A stretch of DNA of 42,934 nucleotides from Candidatus Omnitrophota bacterium. GTDB taxonomy: Bacteria; Omnitrophota; Gorgyraeia; Zapsychrales; Fredricksoniimonadaceae. The notes beneath the pieces were generated by a model. That model had not been told where the DNA came from. It made no database searches and saw nothing but the letters and a program-made list of their open reading frames with translations. This document shows, piece after piece, positions 33,360 to 42,077 of the stretch. Location of the stretch: positions 1 through 42,934 of the forward strand of contig JABDGZ010000012.1 of the NCBI GenBank assembly GCA_013285735.1, in the 5' to 3' direction. Positions within the stretch are counted from its first letter, which is position 1. Every line of letters begins with the position of its first letter. A program made the position numbers and the translations under genes.

Positions 33360-34133
33360 ATGATCGAAATACGTAATCTATATAAAGTCTTCGGCTCGCA
33401 GATGATACTCAATAATATGAGTCTGACGGTGCGTCGGGGGGAGACTAAGGCGATTATTGGGCGCTCGGGGGTGGGGAAAAGTGTTCTATTAAAGAATATT
33501 GTGGGTCTTATCCGTCCGGACAGCGGTTCGATAAAGATTAATGGTGTCGAAGTCACTAATTTGAATGACAAAGAGTATAATCGCCTGCGCATGGAGATCG
33601 GGATGGTGTTTCAGGGCGGGGCGTTGTTTGATTCGATGAACGTCGGAGAGAATGTTGGCTTTGTTCTCAACGAGTTTATGAACCTTGATAAAAAGACAGT
33701 CAAAGACAAGGTGCATGACGCGCTTGGGTTAGTTGGTTTAAAAGATGTGGAAGATCTGATGCCGTCCCAGCTTTCCGGTGGTATGAAAAAACGCGTGAGC
33801 CTGGCGCGTGTGTTGTGCATGGAGCCGCATATTATTTTGTACGACGAGCCAACCAGTGAAGTTGACCCTATCACCGCGGCAGCGATCAATCATTTGATCA
33901 TTGAACTGCGTGATAAGCTTAAAGTCACCTCCATCATGGTGACGCATGATATGAATTCCGCTTATCAGGTGGCAGATTCGATTGCCATGTTTTATAAGGG
34001 GCAGGTTATTGCCGACGGGAAACCGGAAGAGATTAAAAATTCCAAACATCCGGTGATCCAGCAGTTTATACACGGTGATGCACATGGTCCTATCACTGAG
34101 GACGAGAGTTTAATTTTTGGTCATGTTAAATAA
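33360..34133 (+). CDS. mlaF: phospholipid-transport ABC ATPase MlaF
   Basis: ATPase partner of MlaE; 257 residues. Walker A GRSGVGKS (34-41), Q-loop MVFQGGALFDSMNVGENV (typical of MlaF), signature LSGGMKKRVSLARVL, Walker B IILYDEPTSEVDP and VTHDMNSAYQVADSIAMF. After Walker B most relatives have SGLDP or AGLDP; the SEVDP here is unusual, though the D-loop Asp is kept. AGGAG lies at 33342-33346, 13 bases upstream, rather distant. Confidence 0.93.
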   Translation: MIEIRNLYKVFGSQMILNNMSLTVRRGETKAIIGRSGVGKSVLLKNIVGLIRPDSGSIKINGVEVTNLNDKEYNRLRMEIGMVFQGGALFDSMNVGENVGFVLNEFMNLDKKTVKDKVHDALGLVGLKDVEDLMPSQLSGGMKKRVSLARVLCMEPHIILYDEPTSEVDPITAAAINHLIIELRDKLKVTSIMVTHDMNSAYQVADSIAMFYKGQVIADGKPEEIKNSKHPVIQQFIHGDAHGPITEDESLIFGHVK

Positions 34134-34150
34134 TTCCAGGAGAACTGATT

Positions 34151-34843
34151 ATGTCTCGAGATAACGGATTGGAATTGAAGGTTGGCTCATTCGTGTTGAT
34201 GGCAGCTTTGGCGTTAACTTTTTTTATCATTTCCATCAGTGATCTTTCCATTTTTGAAAAAGGGCGTCATATCCAGGTTATTTTTGGTTTTGCCAGCGGC
34301 TTGCGGGAAGCGGCACCCGTGCGCTTAGCCGGGGTGGAAGTTGGCTTGGTTAAGAAATTGCAGGTTTTTAATGATGATAATGATGGTAGAAAAACCAAGG
34401 TACGTGTCAATGTTTGGATCAAGGATGATATTGCCATTCCTGCGGATTCTAAGATTACGATCAATCAATTAGGTATCTTGGGAGAAAAATATTTGGAAAT
34501 CATCCCAGGAACGTCGGCGGATTCAATCAAGGATGACAGTGAAATCGTAGGTCAAGATCCTGTGCCGATTGAAAAAATAGCAGAACAGGTCAGCAGCTTG
34601 ATGATTAAATTACAAACAACAGTGGATAGTGTTAATACGGGTATTTTAACGGATAAAAATAAACAATCCCTGCAAGATGCCCTGGAAGGTTTTGGGGCAG
34701 TGGGTACGGACTTGAAAGAGGGGCGCGGTACATTGGGCAAGCTCTTGACCGATGAGTCTATCTATAATAATCTTGATGACCTGACTTCGGACTTAAAAGG
34801 CAATCCCTGGAAACTGCTCTACCGGCCCAAGCCTGCATCATGA
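34151..34843 (+). CDS. mlaD: MCE-domain substrate-binding protein MlaD
   Basis: Periplasmic lipid-binding ring subunit anchored by one N-terminal helix; 230 residues. Helix at about 12-29 (GSFVLMAALALTFFIISI), MCE domain about 36-120 (HIQVIFGFASGLREAAPVRLAGVEVG ... QLGILGEKYLEI in parts), then a helical C-terminal part (125-215) with GTLGKLLTDESIYNNLDDL, as in MCE proteins outside Proteobacteria. No MlaC, MlaB or MlaA gene is nearby. Ends in an ATGA overlap with radA. Confidence 0.93.
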   Translation: MSRDNGLELKVGSFVLMAALALTFFIISISDLSIFEKGRHIQVIFGFASGLREAAPVRLAGVEVGLVKKLQVFNDDNDGRKTKVRVNVWIKDDIAIPADSKITINQLGILGEKYLEIIPGTSADSIKDDSEIVGQDPVPIEKIAEQVSSLMIKLQTTVDSVNTGILTDKNKQSLQDALEGFGAVGTDLKEGRGTLGKLLTDESIYNNLDDLTSDLKGNPWKLLYRPKPAS

Positions 34844-36213
34844 AAACCAAAACAGTATTCGTCTGCCAGAACTGCGGTTCCCAATCCGCGCGTTGGGTGG
34901 GTAAATGCCCTAATTGCGAGGAGTGGAATTCCTATGTGGAAGAGACATCCATCACCCGCAGCGAGGGGACAAGCATGCGTGCTCAAGTTGCAGCCGGGGT
35001 TGCAACCGCACCTGTTCTTTTAAAAGAAGTAAACATCCATCAGGAAAAACGATACCTGACAGCTATCGGAGAATTTGACCGTGTCATGGGCGGAGGGATT
35101 GTTCCGGGGTCCGTGACCTTGATCGGCGGAGATCCTGGTATTGGTAAATCAACGATTGTTTTACAGGCCGGCTGCGCGCTCGCGCGCACGGGCTTAAAAG
35201 TTTTGTATATCAGCGGTGAGGAATCTGTCAAACAAGCTAAGATGCGGGCAGACAGGGTTGCCCAATCGGCTAATGAGAATTTTTTCATCGTCAATGAAAT
35301 CGACGTGCAGACGATTATCGGCTACATCCATGAATTGACGCCACAGGTCGTGATCATTGATTCGATACAAGTGGTGCATATGGCAGAAATTTCTTCGTCA
35401 CCCGGATCGGTGGCCCAGGTCAGGGAATCTGCCGCGGTTTTGACACAGGTGGCTAAAGCTCGGGGCGTGGCTCTTTTTCTCATCGGGCATGTGACCAAGG
35501 AAGGTATGCTGGCAGGTCCGCGGGTCTTGGAGCACATGGTTGACACAGTGCTTTATTTTGAAGGCGAACGTTATTCGTCTTATCGGGTTCTTAGGGCCAA
35601 TAAAAATCGTTTCGGCTCCACCAATGAAATTGGTGTCTTTGAGATGACATCAACGGGTTTGCAGGAAGTATTAAATCCTTCGGAAATCTTTCTTTGCGAA
35701 CGTCCCCAGGATTCTTCCGGTTCGGTGGTGGTGCCCATCCTCGAGGGGACAAGGCCTTTTTTAGTGGAAATTCAGGGGCTGGTTTCTCGTAGCGCCTTTG
35801 GCATGGTTCGTCAAAAAACTCAAGGCTTTGATGCCAATCGCCTGGCCTTATTGGTCGCGGTTTTGGAAAAACGGCTGGGTCTTAATTTAGGCGATAAAGA
35901 TATTTTTTTAAATGTCGTTGGTGGGGTTAAGGTGATGGACCCTGCCGCGGATTTGGGCGTCATCCTGGCAGTAGCGTCGGCATTATTGGACAAGGTTGTC
36001 CCCCATGACATGGCCATCTTGGGAGAAGTTGGTTTGTCGTCTGAGGTGCGCAGTGTGGCCCAAATCGCTTCCCGGGTCAATGAAGCACAGAAACTTGGAT
36101 TCACCCGTTGCATCGTTCCCAAGAACAATATGAAGAATAAAAATGATTTTAAACCGACTAATATCAAGTTAATTCCAGTCGCAACGGTCAGGGAAGCGTT
36201 AGATAAATTATAG
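34840..36213 (+). CDS. radA: DNA repair protein RadA/Sms
   Basis: RecA-like branch-migration helicase of recombination; 457 residues. N-terminal zinc finger Cys9, Cys12, Cys23, Cys26; Walker A GGDPGIGKS (96-104); RadA-specific KNRFG motif at 255-259; C-terminal Lon-protease-like domain (about 285-457) without a protease active site. Overlaps mlaD by four bases, giving translational coupling between a lipid transporter and a repair gene, a joining that has no obvious functional logic. Confidence 0.96.
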   Translation: MKTKTVFVCQNCGSQSARWVGKCPNCEEWNSYVEETSITRSEGTSMRAQVAAGVATAPVLLKEVNIHQEKRYLTAIGEFDRVMGGGIVPGSVTLIGGDPGIGKSTIVLQAGCALARTGLKVLYISGEESVKQAKMRADRVAQSANENFFIVNEIDVQTIIGYIHELTPQVVIIDSIQVVHMAEISSSPGSVAQVRESAAVLTQVAKARGVALFLIGHVTKEGMLAGPRVLEHMVDTVLYFEGERYSSYRVLRANKNRFGSTNEIGVFEMTSTGLQEVLNPSEIFLCERPQDSSGSVVVPILEGTRPFLVEIQGLVSRSAFGMVRQKTQGFDANRLALLVAVLEKRLGLNLGDKDIFLNVVGGVKVMDPAADLGVILAVASALLDKVVPHDMAILGEVGLSSEVRSVAQIASRVNEAQKLGFTRCIVPKNNMKNKNDFKPTNIKLIPVATVREALDKL

Positions 36214-36225
36214 GAGGGCGAATTC

Positions 36226-37209
36226 ATGACGTTATTATTCATCCGTATTTTTTTCTTATTCATTAGTGCTATTATCGGTTTTCAAATCGGCATCATTAAT
36301 CAAAATCCTATGGTGGGTGTTGCTATTTGTGTGTTGGGAGCATCTTTTCTTATTTTTGTTGAAGCTAATTTGAAGCAGGTATCGGTACGAGGTCTTTCAA
36401 GCATGGTTTTCGGTTTATTGCTTGGGATTTTTATGGCGAATTTAGTTTCCGATATTATTTCGCTGCTGCCTTTGAGTGAAGTGACCAAACCCATCTTGCG
36501 GGTTGTCTTGACCTTGTCCTTTTCTTATCTGGGCGCGGTCATGGCCTTGCGCGGCAAGGATGAGTTTAATCTTATTATCCCGTATGTGCGTTTTAAGCGG
36601 CAGGATTTAAAAGATGGAGTTGTTCTTGTCGACACATCCGCCATTATCGATGGCCGTGTCAGTGATATTTTTAAAACAGGTTTTTTGGGAGGGCGTCTGG
36701 TCGTCCCTCGATTTGTACTGCACGAATTACAGCGTCTGGCAGATTCTGAGGATGATACCAAACGTCAACGCGGCCGTCGTGGTATGGAAATTTTGAAATC
36801 GATGCAAAAGGATGCCGCGGCAGATGTGCGCATTCATGAAGATGATTTGACCGGGACTGAAGCCGTAGATTTGAAATTAGTCAAGCTTGCCAAGATCATG
36901 GATGCCCGTATTTGTACGACAGATTTTAATCTAAGCCGGATTGCCTCGATCCAGGGCATTGAAATGCTTAATATCAATGATTTGGTCAATGCGGTTAAAC
37001 CGGTGGTTTTTTCCGGTGAGGAGTTGGAAATCAAGCTGTTGAAAGAAGGCAAGGAAGCCAATCAGGCGATCGGTTATTTGGAAGACGGGACCATGGTTGT
37101 TGTCAGCGACGGCCGCAGGGCCTTGGGGACAACCACTAAGGTCTATGTGACTTCAGCCTTGCAAACACAAGCAGGTCGTATGATTTTTGCAAAATTAGAG
37201 AGACAGTGA
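36226..37209 (+). CDS. membrane PIN-TRAM domain protein (YacL-like)
   Basis: 327 residues. Four hydrophobic helices at about 5-25, 29-46, 58-80 and 88-108, then a PIN nuclease domain (130-250) with acidic positions Asp136, Asp142, Glu167, Asp215 and Asp233, and a C-terminal TRAM domain (about 262-325) expected to bind RNA. The architecture matches Bacillus YacL, which also lies between radA/disA and ispD. Substrate unknown; a membrane-linked ribonuclease is inferred from the domains. Start follows AGGAGGGC. Confidence 0.9.
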   Translation: MTLLFIRIFFLFISAIIGFQIGIINQNPMVGVAICVLGASFLIFVEANLKQVSVRGLSSMVFGLLLGIFMANLVSDIISLLPLSEVTKPILRVVLTLSFSYLGAVMALRGKDEFNLIIPYVRFKRQDLKDGVVLVDTSAIIDGRVSDIFKTGFLGGRLVVPRFVLHELQRLADSEDDTKRQRGRRGMEILKSMQKDAAADVRIHEDDLTGTEAVDLKLVKLAKIMDARICTTDFNLSRIASIQGIEMLNINDLVNAVKPVVFSGEELEIKLLKEGKEANQAIGYLEDGTMVVVSDGRRALGTTTKVYVTSALQTQAGRMIFAKLERQ

Positions 37210-37883
37210 TGACGGAAGTGATCATTGTTGCTGCGGGTTTAGGTACTCGATTAAATGCAAAGCTTCCCAAGGCCTTGGTTTTGCTTAGGGCCAAGCCTTT
37301 GTTATCTTATTCTTTGAAGGTTTTTGAAAATCATCCTGGCATTGATGGTGTGGTGGTGGTTGGAGCTGAGGGTTATTTGTCTCAATTTGTTCGTTTGACC
37401 CGTCAATTTAAAAAGGTGCGGGCGGTGGTGGCAGGTGGTACAATGCGTTCTGATTCGGTCATGAATGGTCTCAATGCCTTGTCATCAGATACAAATATAG
37501 TGCTGGTACATGATGCGGCCAGGCCTTTTGTGGACAGGGATATGATCGACCGCTTGATGGCAGTACTTAAGAAAAATAAATCAGCGATTGTCGGTGTGCC
37601 TGTTAAGTTTACTGTTAAAAAGATCGACCGTAAAACTTTAAATATTCAGGAAACCCCCGCACGGGACCTATTATGGGAAGCACAAACGCCGCAGGGATTT
37701 CATAAAGATATTTTAGTCAAAGCACACGCCCGGAAATTTAAAGAAGAAGCCACCGACGATGCAATGATGGTGGAGCGCATGGGCGGGCAGGTCCGGATGG
37801 TCATGGGTAATTATAGGAATATTAAGGTCACAACCCTCGAAGATTTAATTTTGGCGGGGCAGATGGTAACACCTAAAGGATAA
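37209..37883 (+). CDS. ispD: 2-C-methyl-D-erythritol 4-phosphate cytidylyltransferase
   Basis: Third step of the MEP isoprenoid pathway: CTP plus MEP gives CDP-ME. 224 residues. Start at 37209 (MTEVIIVAAGLGTRLN) shares one base with the preceding stop; a GTG one codon earlier is possible. Nucleotide-binding AAGLGTR (8-14) with Lys21, and VHDAARPFV (100-108) are conserved. Typical ribosome-binding site absent, so coupling to the upstream gene is likely. Adjacent ispF does the fifth step. Confidence 0.94.
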   Translation: MTEVIIVAAGLGTRLNAKLPKALVLLRAKPLLSYSLKVFENHPGIDGVVVVGAEGYLSQFVRLTRQFKKVRAVVAGGTMRSDSVMNGLNALSSDTNIVLVHDAARPFVDRDMIDRLMAVLKKNKSAIVGVPVKFTVKKIDRKTLNIQETPARDLLWEAQTPQGFHKDILVKAHARKFKEEATDDAMMVERMGGQVRMVMGNYRNIKVTTLEDLILAGQMVTPKG

Positions 37884-37884
37884 T

Positions 37885-38361
37885 ATGAGTTTTAGGGTAG
37901 GCATAGGGCATGATGTGCATAGGCTTGTTTTAGGCCGTAAATTGATGCTTGGCGGCATTGAAATTCCGTATACCCATGGCCTTGACGGACACTCGGATGC
38001 AGATGTGGTTTTGCATGCGATTTGTGATGCTATTTTGGGAGCTGCGGGCATGGGCGATATTGGCGAGCATTTTCCGAATACCGATGCAAAATACAAGGGA
38101 GTAGCAAGCACGGAATTCTTAAGGCAGGTCAATACAAAGGTCCGTGACGCAGGCTGGGCTGTTGAGAATGTGGACGTGATGATTTTAGCTGAGGCGCCGA
38201 AATTACAGGAATTTAAGCCAAAAATGAAGTATCATATTGCCCTTGAGTTAGGCATTGACCAGTCCCATGTCAATATCAAAGCCGGGACCAGTGAAGGATT
38301 AGGTCATATTGGTACCAAACAGGGTATCGCAGCTCATGCGGTGGTGCTTTTAAAAAAATGA
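37885..38361 (+). CDS. ispF: 2-C-methyl-D-erythritol 2,4-cyclodiphosphate synthase
   Basis: Cyclises CDP-ME 2-phosphate to MEcPP with release of CMP; 158 residues, forms a trimer. Metal ligands Asp10, His12 (GIGHDVHRL) and His44 (in DADVVLHAICDAI) are present, with HFPNTDAKYKG and the C-terminal GTSEGLGHIGTKQGIAAHAV. Starts one base after ispD, so both enzymes are made from one message. Confidence 0.96.
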   Translation: MSFRVGIGHDVHRLVLGRKLMLGGIEIPYTHGLDGHSDADVVLHAICDAILGAAGMGDIGEHFPNTDAKYKGVASTEFLRQVNTKVRDAGWAVENVDVMILAEAPKLQEFKPKMKYHIALELGIDQSHVNIKAGTSEGLGHIGTKQGIAAHAVVLLKK

Positions 38362-38375
38362 AATTGGAGTAATGT

Positions 38376-39095
38376 ATGATAGCTATACTTATTATTTTAA
38401 TTTTACTGATTATCATTAAATACATGGCCATTAGAATTATTTTTTCCGAGGATATCAAGGCTATCAAGGACCGTGATCCAGCGGCAAAAAGTTCTCTGGA
38501 AGTGCTTTTGCTTTATCCAGGGCTTCATGCCTTGGTGGCTTATCGGGTCAGTCATAAATTATGGGAATTGAAAATTCCCATTGTTCCACGTTGGCTGTCG
38601 CAAATAGCAAGGTTTATGACAGGGATAGAGATCCATCCCGGGGCACAGATCGGTAAAAGTTTTTTCATAGACCACGGCATGGGGGTTGTTATCGGTGAGA
38701 CAGCCATTGTCGGTGATAATGTCCTTTTATATCAAGGCGTGACCTTAGGAGGAACTGGCAAGGAAACAGGTAAGCGTCATCCGACCCTAGGCAGCCATGT
38801 GGTGGTTGGGGCAGGAGCCAAGATTTTAGGTAATATAGCTATCGGAGATAATTCTTATATCGGAGCTAATGCTGTTGTTATCAAAAATGTACCGGCTAAT
38901 TCGACCGTCGTCGGTATTCCGGGACGCATCACTAAACAGGATGGCCAGAAGATTGATCGAGACTTAGATCATATGCATGTTTCTGATCCCGTGATGGAAA
39001 ATATATCAAGATTACTGGGGCGTATCAAGACACTGGAAAAGAAAACAGGTTGCGAAGCTCCTAAAGGTGAAAGCGACGTAGATTTTACTATTTAA
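38376..39095 (+). CDS. cysE: serine O-acetyltransferase with N-terminal hydrophobic helix
   Basis: Acetylates serine from acetyl-CoA in the first step of cysteine synthesis; 239 residues. Left-handed beta-helix hexapeptide domain (about 85-175) with [15 protein letters not shown] (97-111; Asp99, His100) and [12 protein letters not shown] (His135). Start at 38376 follows TTGGAG and adds about 16 very hydrophobic residues ([15 protein letters not shown]) before the usual SAT start, which would correspond to ATG 38424. If the first start is used, the enzyme is membrane-tethered. Followed by cysS, linking cysteine synthesis and charging. Confidence 0.92.
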   Translation: MIAILIILILLIIIKYMAIRIIFSEDIKAIKDRDPAAKSSLEVLLLYPGLHALVAYRVSHKLWELKIPIVPRWLSQIARFMTGIEIHPGAQIGKSFFIDHGMGVVIGETAIVGDNVLLYQGVTLGGTGKETGKRHPTLGSHVVVGAGAKILGNIAIGDNSYIGANAVVIKNVPANSTVVGIPGRITKQDGQKIDRDLDHMHVSDPVMENISRLLGRIKTLEKKTGCEAPKGESDVDFTI

Positions 39096-39100
39096 TATTT

Positions 39101-40507
39101 ATGCCATTACAAATTTATAATTCATTGACTGGTAAAAAAGAAGATTTTGTTCCGTTGTCTGGTAATGATGTCAGGATGTACACCTGCGGCATTACGGTGT
39201 ATGACCGTTCGCATATCGGGCATGCGCGCTCTTTATATGTCTTTGATGTGATCCGTCGTTATTTGAAATTCAGCGGGTATAACGTTATTTTTGTCCGTAA
39301 TATTACTGATATCGACGATAAGATCATTGACCGGGCGCTTGAGACCAAGCGTGAAGCCAAGGATGTCAGTGAAGAACAGATTCGGTTTTATTATGAGGAC
39401 TTAAAAGCGCTGAATGTCCTTCCAGGGGATGTTGAGCCTAAGGCTACAGATAATATTCCAGAGATGATTGCGCATATTCAAGGGCTTATTGATAAAGGTT
39501 TTGCTTATGCCATCCCCAGCGGTGATGTGTATTTTGATGTGCGTGCGTTTAAGGATTATGGGAAACTTTCAGGCCAGAGTATCGACAAGATGCATGAGGC
39601 TGTACGCATCGAGAAGGACTCTAAAAAGAAAGATCCGCTGGATTTTGTTTTATGGAAATCTTCCAAGCCTGGTGAACCGACCTGGGACAGTCCTTGGGGC
39701 GGCGGACGTCCTGGCTGGCATATCGAGTGCTCATGCATGAGCATGAAACATTTGCATACGAAAACCCTGGATATTCACGCCGGTGGCCGCGATTTGATTT
39801 TTCCACATCATGAAAATGAGATCGCCCAGTCTGAAGCATTAACTGGCATGCCCTTTGCTAATTACTGGATCCATCATGGCTTGCTCACCATCAACGGTCA
39901 GAAAATGTCCAAATCATCAGGTAATTTTATTACAATCCAGCAGGCCTTGGCTAAATATAGCGTTGATGAGATCAAAATGTTCTTTTTATTTTCGCATTAT
40001 GCCAGCAATATCGATTTCTCTGAGGAGAAAATCCTTGAGGCGCGCAAAGCGTTGGCCAAATTTGACGTTCTTTTTTACAGGGCTTCAGGACTGCTGAAAG
40101 ATAAGAATATCGAACCGGTGCAAGCTGGATTCATCAGTAAATACAAGCATGAATTCATCAATGCCATGAATGATGATTTCAATACGCCTAAGGCCCTGGC
40201 AGCATTGTTTAATTTGATCAATGATACGAATATTTACATCGATCAAAATAGCGATGACCCAAACTATTTGGGTGTTATTTATCACGCGGTAGACATACTG
40301 GAAAATTTGGCGCGTAATATATTCACCTTATTTTTGCAGGAGAAGGATAAGGAATTATCGGCAGATTTAAAAGCCCTGCTTGATGAGCGTGTCCAGGCCC
40401 GTGAATTAAAGAATTTTAAACGTTCCGATGAACTGCGTGTGATATTGAAAGAAAAAGGCGTCACTGTCGAAGACGGCAAAAACGGCCAAACCTGGCGGTG
40501 GATTTAG
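39101..40507 (+). CDS. cysS: cysteinyl-tRNA synthetase
   Basis: Charges tRNA-Cys; class I, 468 residues. HIGH motif at 38-41, KMSKS at 268-272. Zinc ligands Cys29, Cys210, His236 and Glu240 (PHHENEIAQSE) sense the cysteine thiol. C-terminal DALR-type helical domain is complete. Sits directly after cysE, as in Firmicutes, though gltX, often before cysE there, is absent. Confidence 0.97.
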   Translation: MPLQIYNSLTGKKEDFVPLSGNDVRMYTCGITVYDRSHIGHARSLYVFDVIRRYLKFSGYNVIFVRNITDIDDKIIDRALETKREAKDVSEEQIRFYYEDLKALNVLPGDVEPKATDNIPEMIAHIQGLIDKGFAYAIPSGDVYFDVRAFKDYGKLSGQSIDKMHEAVRIEKDSKKKDPLDFVLWKSSKPGEPTWDSPWGGGRPGWHIECSCMSMKHLHTKTLDIHAGGRDLIFPHHENEIAQSEALTGMPFANYWIHHGLLTINGQKMSKSSGNFITIQQALAKYSVDEIKMFFLFSHYASNIDFSEEKILEARKALAKFDVLFYRASGLLKDKNIEPVQAGFISKYKHEFINAMNDDFNTPKALAALFNLINDTNIYIDQNSDDPNYLGVIYHAVDILENLARNIFTLFLQEKDKELSADLKALLDERVQARELKNFKRSDELRVILKEKGVTVEDGKNGQTWRWI

Positions 40508-41124
40508 TGAGCGGCAAATTTATTACATTTGAAGGTTCAGAAGGGTCTGGCAAAAGTACGCAGGCTGCTTTGGTGATTGATTATTTGAAATCAAAGAAAT
40601 TGCCGGTGGTACTTTTACGTGAGCCGGGTGGCGTTAAGATTTCAGAAAGTATCCGAAAACTTTTACTCGATTTGAATAGTGCAGGTATGGGAGACGAATG
40701 TGAGACCTTGCTTTACATGGCCGCACGCGCCCAAATGGTCAAGGAAATTCTGGATCCGCAGTTAAGGTCAGGCAAAATTATTCTCTGCGATCGCTTTTTG
40801 GATTCCACCATTGCCTACCAAGGTTACGGCAACGGGATTGACATTAAAACCATCGAACAATTAGGTTTATTCGCAACCAAGGGACTTGTTCCAGATTTGA
40901 CGATTCTTTTTGATATCAAGCCTGAAAAAGGCCTAAGCCGTGCGGGGGATAAAAAAGACCGCATTGAATCACGTTCTTTGGAGTATCATAATCGGGTACG
41001 CAACGGGTATTTGGATTTAGCCAAACAATATCCTGCACGTATCAAGGTCATTAAAGTAGACGCGGACAAGGAAGAAATTTTTAAAAAGGTTAAACTCTAT
41101 ATTGATGCTTTACTGGGCTTATGA
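40507..41124 (+). CDS. tmk: thymidylate kinase
   Basis: Phosphorylates dTMP to dTDP; about 205 residues. P-loop in FEGSEGSGKST, REPGG dTMP-binding loop, and CDRFLDSTIAYQGYG. I favour the GTG at 40507 (MSGKFITFEG), which matches the family N-terminus and overlaps the cysS stop by one base; the in-frame GTG at 40498 would add three residues. Ends in an ATGA overlap with holB. This tmk-holB pairing is common because both serve DNA replication. Confidence 0.93.
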   Translation: MSGKFITFEGSEGSGKSTQAALVIDYLKSKKLPVVLLREPGGVKISESIRKLLLDLNSAGMGDECETLLYMAARAQMVKEILDPQLRSGKIILCDRFLDSTIAYQGYGNGIDIKTIEQLGLFATKGLVPDLTILFDIKPEKGLSRAGDKKDRIESRSLEYHNRVRNGYLDLAKQYPARIKVIKVDADKEEIFKKVKLYIDALLGL

Positions 41125-42077
41125 TAAATAGCACACAAATCAACACTGCTGCTATGCAGCGTTTTAGCCGGCTTGCAGCAAAAAATCGACTGGCGCATGC
41201 GTATTTGCTGGTAGGACCGCAGGATTCAGGAAAGACGCAGACAGCTTTGAGCCTGGCCCAATTAGTCAATTGTGAGAGCGAAACTGTGAAGCCTTGCGGC
41301 GAGTGTGGGCCTTGCCGTAAAATTGCTTCAGGCAATCATCCGGATGTGCATGTGATAGGCAATAATGAGATGGATAGCATTAAGATTGATGAGATCCGTT
41401 TTCTTTTAAGCCGGGCCCATCTGATGGCGTATGAAGCAAAAACAAAAGTTTTTATTATCCGTAATATTGAACTAATGACCATGGAGGCAGCGAACGCGCT
41501 ATTGAAGACCTTGGAAGAACCTGCGGCGAACACCTTGATGGTATTAACGACGAGTGTGCCAGAAGCTAACTTGGATACAATCAAATCTCGCTGTCATATC
41601 GTCAAGTTTTTTCCATCGTCGGTTAATCGTATTGCCAAAATTCTAATGGATGAGGGCGTGAAGTCCCAAGATGCTCATTTTTTGGCTGTTTATTCAGAAG
41701 GGTGTTTAGGGAAAACACGCAAGTTAATCGAGCAGGAGATTGTTGCACAAAGGCGCAAGGTTTTGGATGAAATGCTTCTTAATCGGAATAATGATAATTT
41801 TCTTAAAGATCTTTCAGGAGATCCGCAAGAGACTACACAGGCCTTGCGTTTGTTGTTGAGTTTTTTCAGGGATGTACTTTTGTTAAAAAGCGGGATGGCT
41901 AAAACAGAATTACTTCATCAGGATTTTTTAAAGGAAATGGATCGATTTTCCGGACGAAGCTTTGAGGACTTAAGCAAGATCATCCGGCAAATCGTGCAAA
42001 CAAAAGAGCTCGTGGACGAAAAATTGAATGTCAAAATGTCCTTGAGCCTCTTGAGGGAACATATATGGGCCAATTAG
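41121..42077 (+). CDS. holB: DNA polymerase III delta' subunit
   Basis: Clamp-loader component; 318 residues. Walker A GPQDSGKT (32-39) is intact, unlike in E. coli delta', so nucleotide binding is possible. Zinc module Cys51, Cys59, Cys62, Cys65. The SRC sensor 1 motif is in TIKSRCHIV, and LKTLEEPAANTLMVL is characteristic of the family. DnaX (gamma/tau) is an alternative but lacks support: the C-terminal domain is short. Overlaps tmk by 4 and ricT by 13 bases. Confidence 0.92.
   Translation: MINSTQINTAAMQRFSRLAAKNRLAHAYLLVGPQDSGKTQTALSLAQLVNCESETVKPCGECGPCRKIASGNHPDVHVIGNNEMDSIKIDEIRFLLSRAHLMAYEAKTKVFIIRNIELMTMEAANALLKTLEEPAANTLMVLTTSVPEANLDTIKSRCHIVKFFPSSVNRIAKILMDEGVKSQDAHFLAVYSEGCLGKTRKLIEQEIVAQRRKVLDEMLLNRNNDNFLKDLSGDPQETTQALRLLLSFFRDVLLLKSGMAKTELLHQDFLKEMDRFSGRSFEDLSKIIRQIVQTKELVDEKLNVKMSLSLLREHIWAN

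Noticed and set aside
33431-33480. G-quadruplex in the 5' part of mlaF
   Set aside because: Four G-runs exist, but one loop is about 20 bases and the runs encode the conserved Walker A region, so coding explains them.
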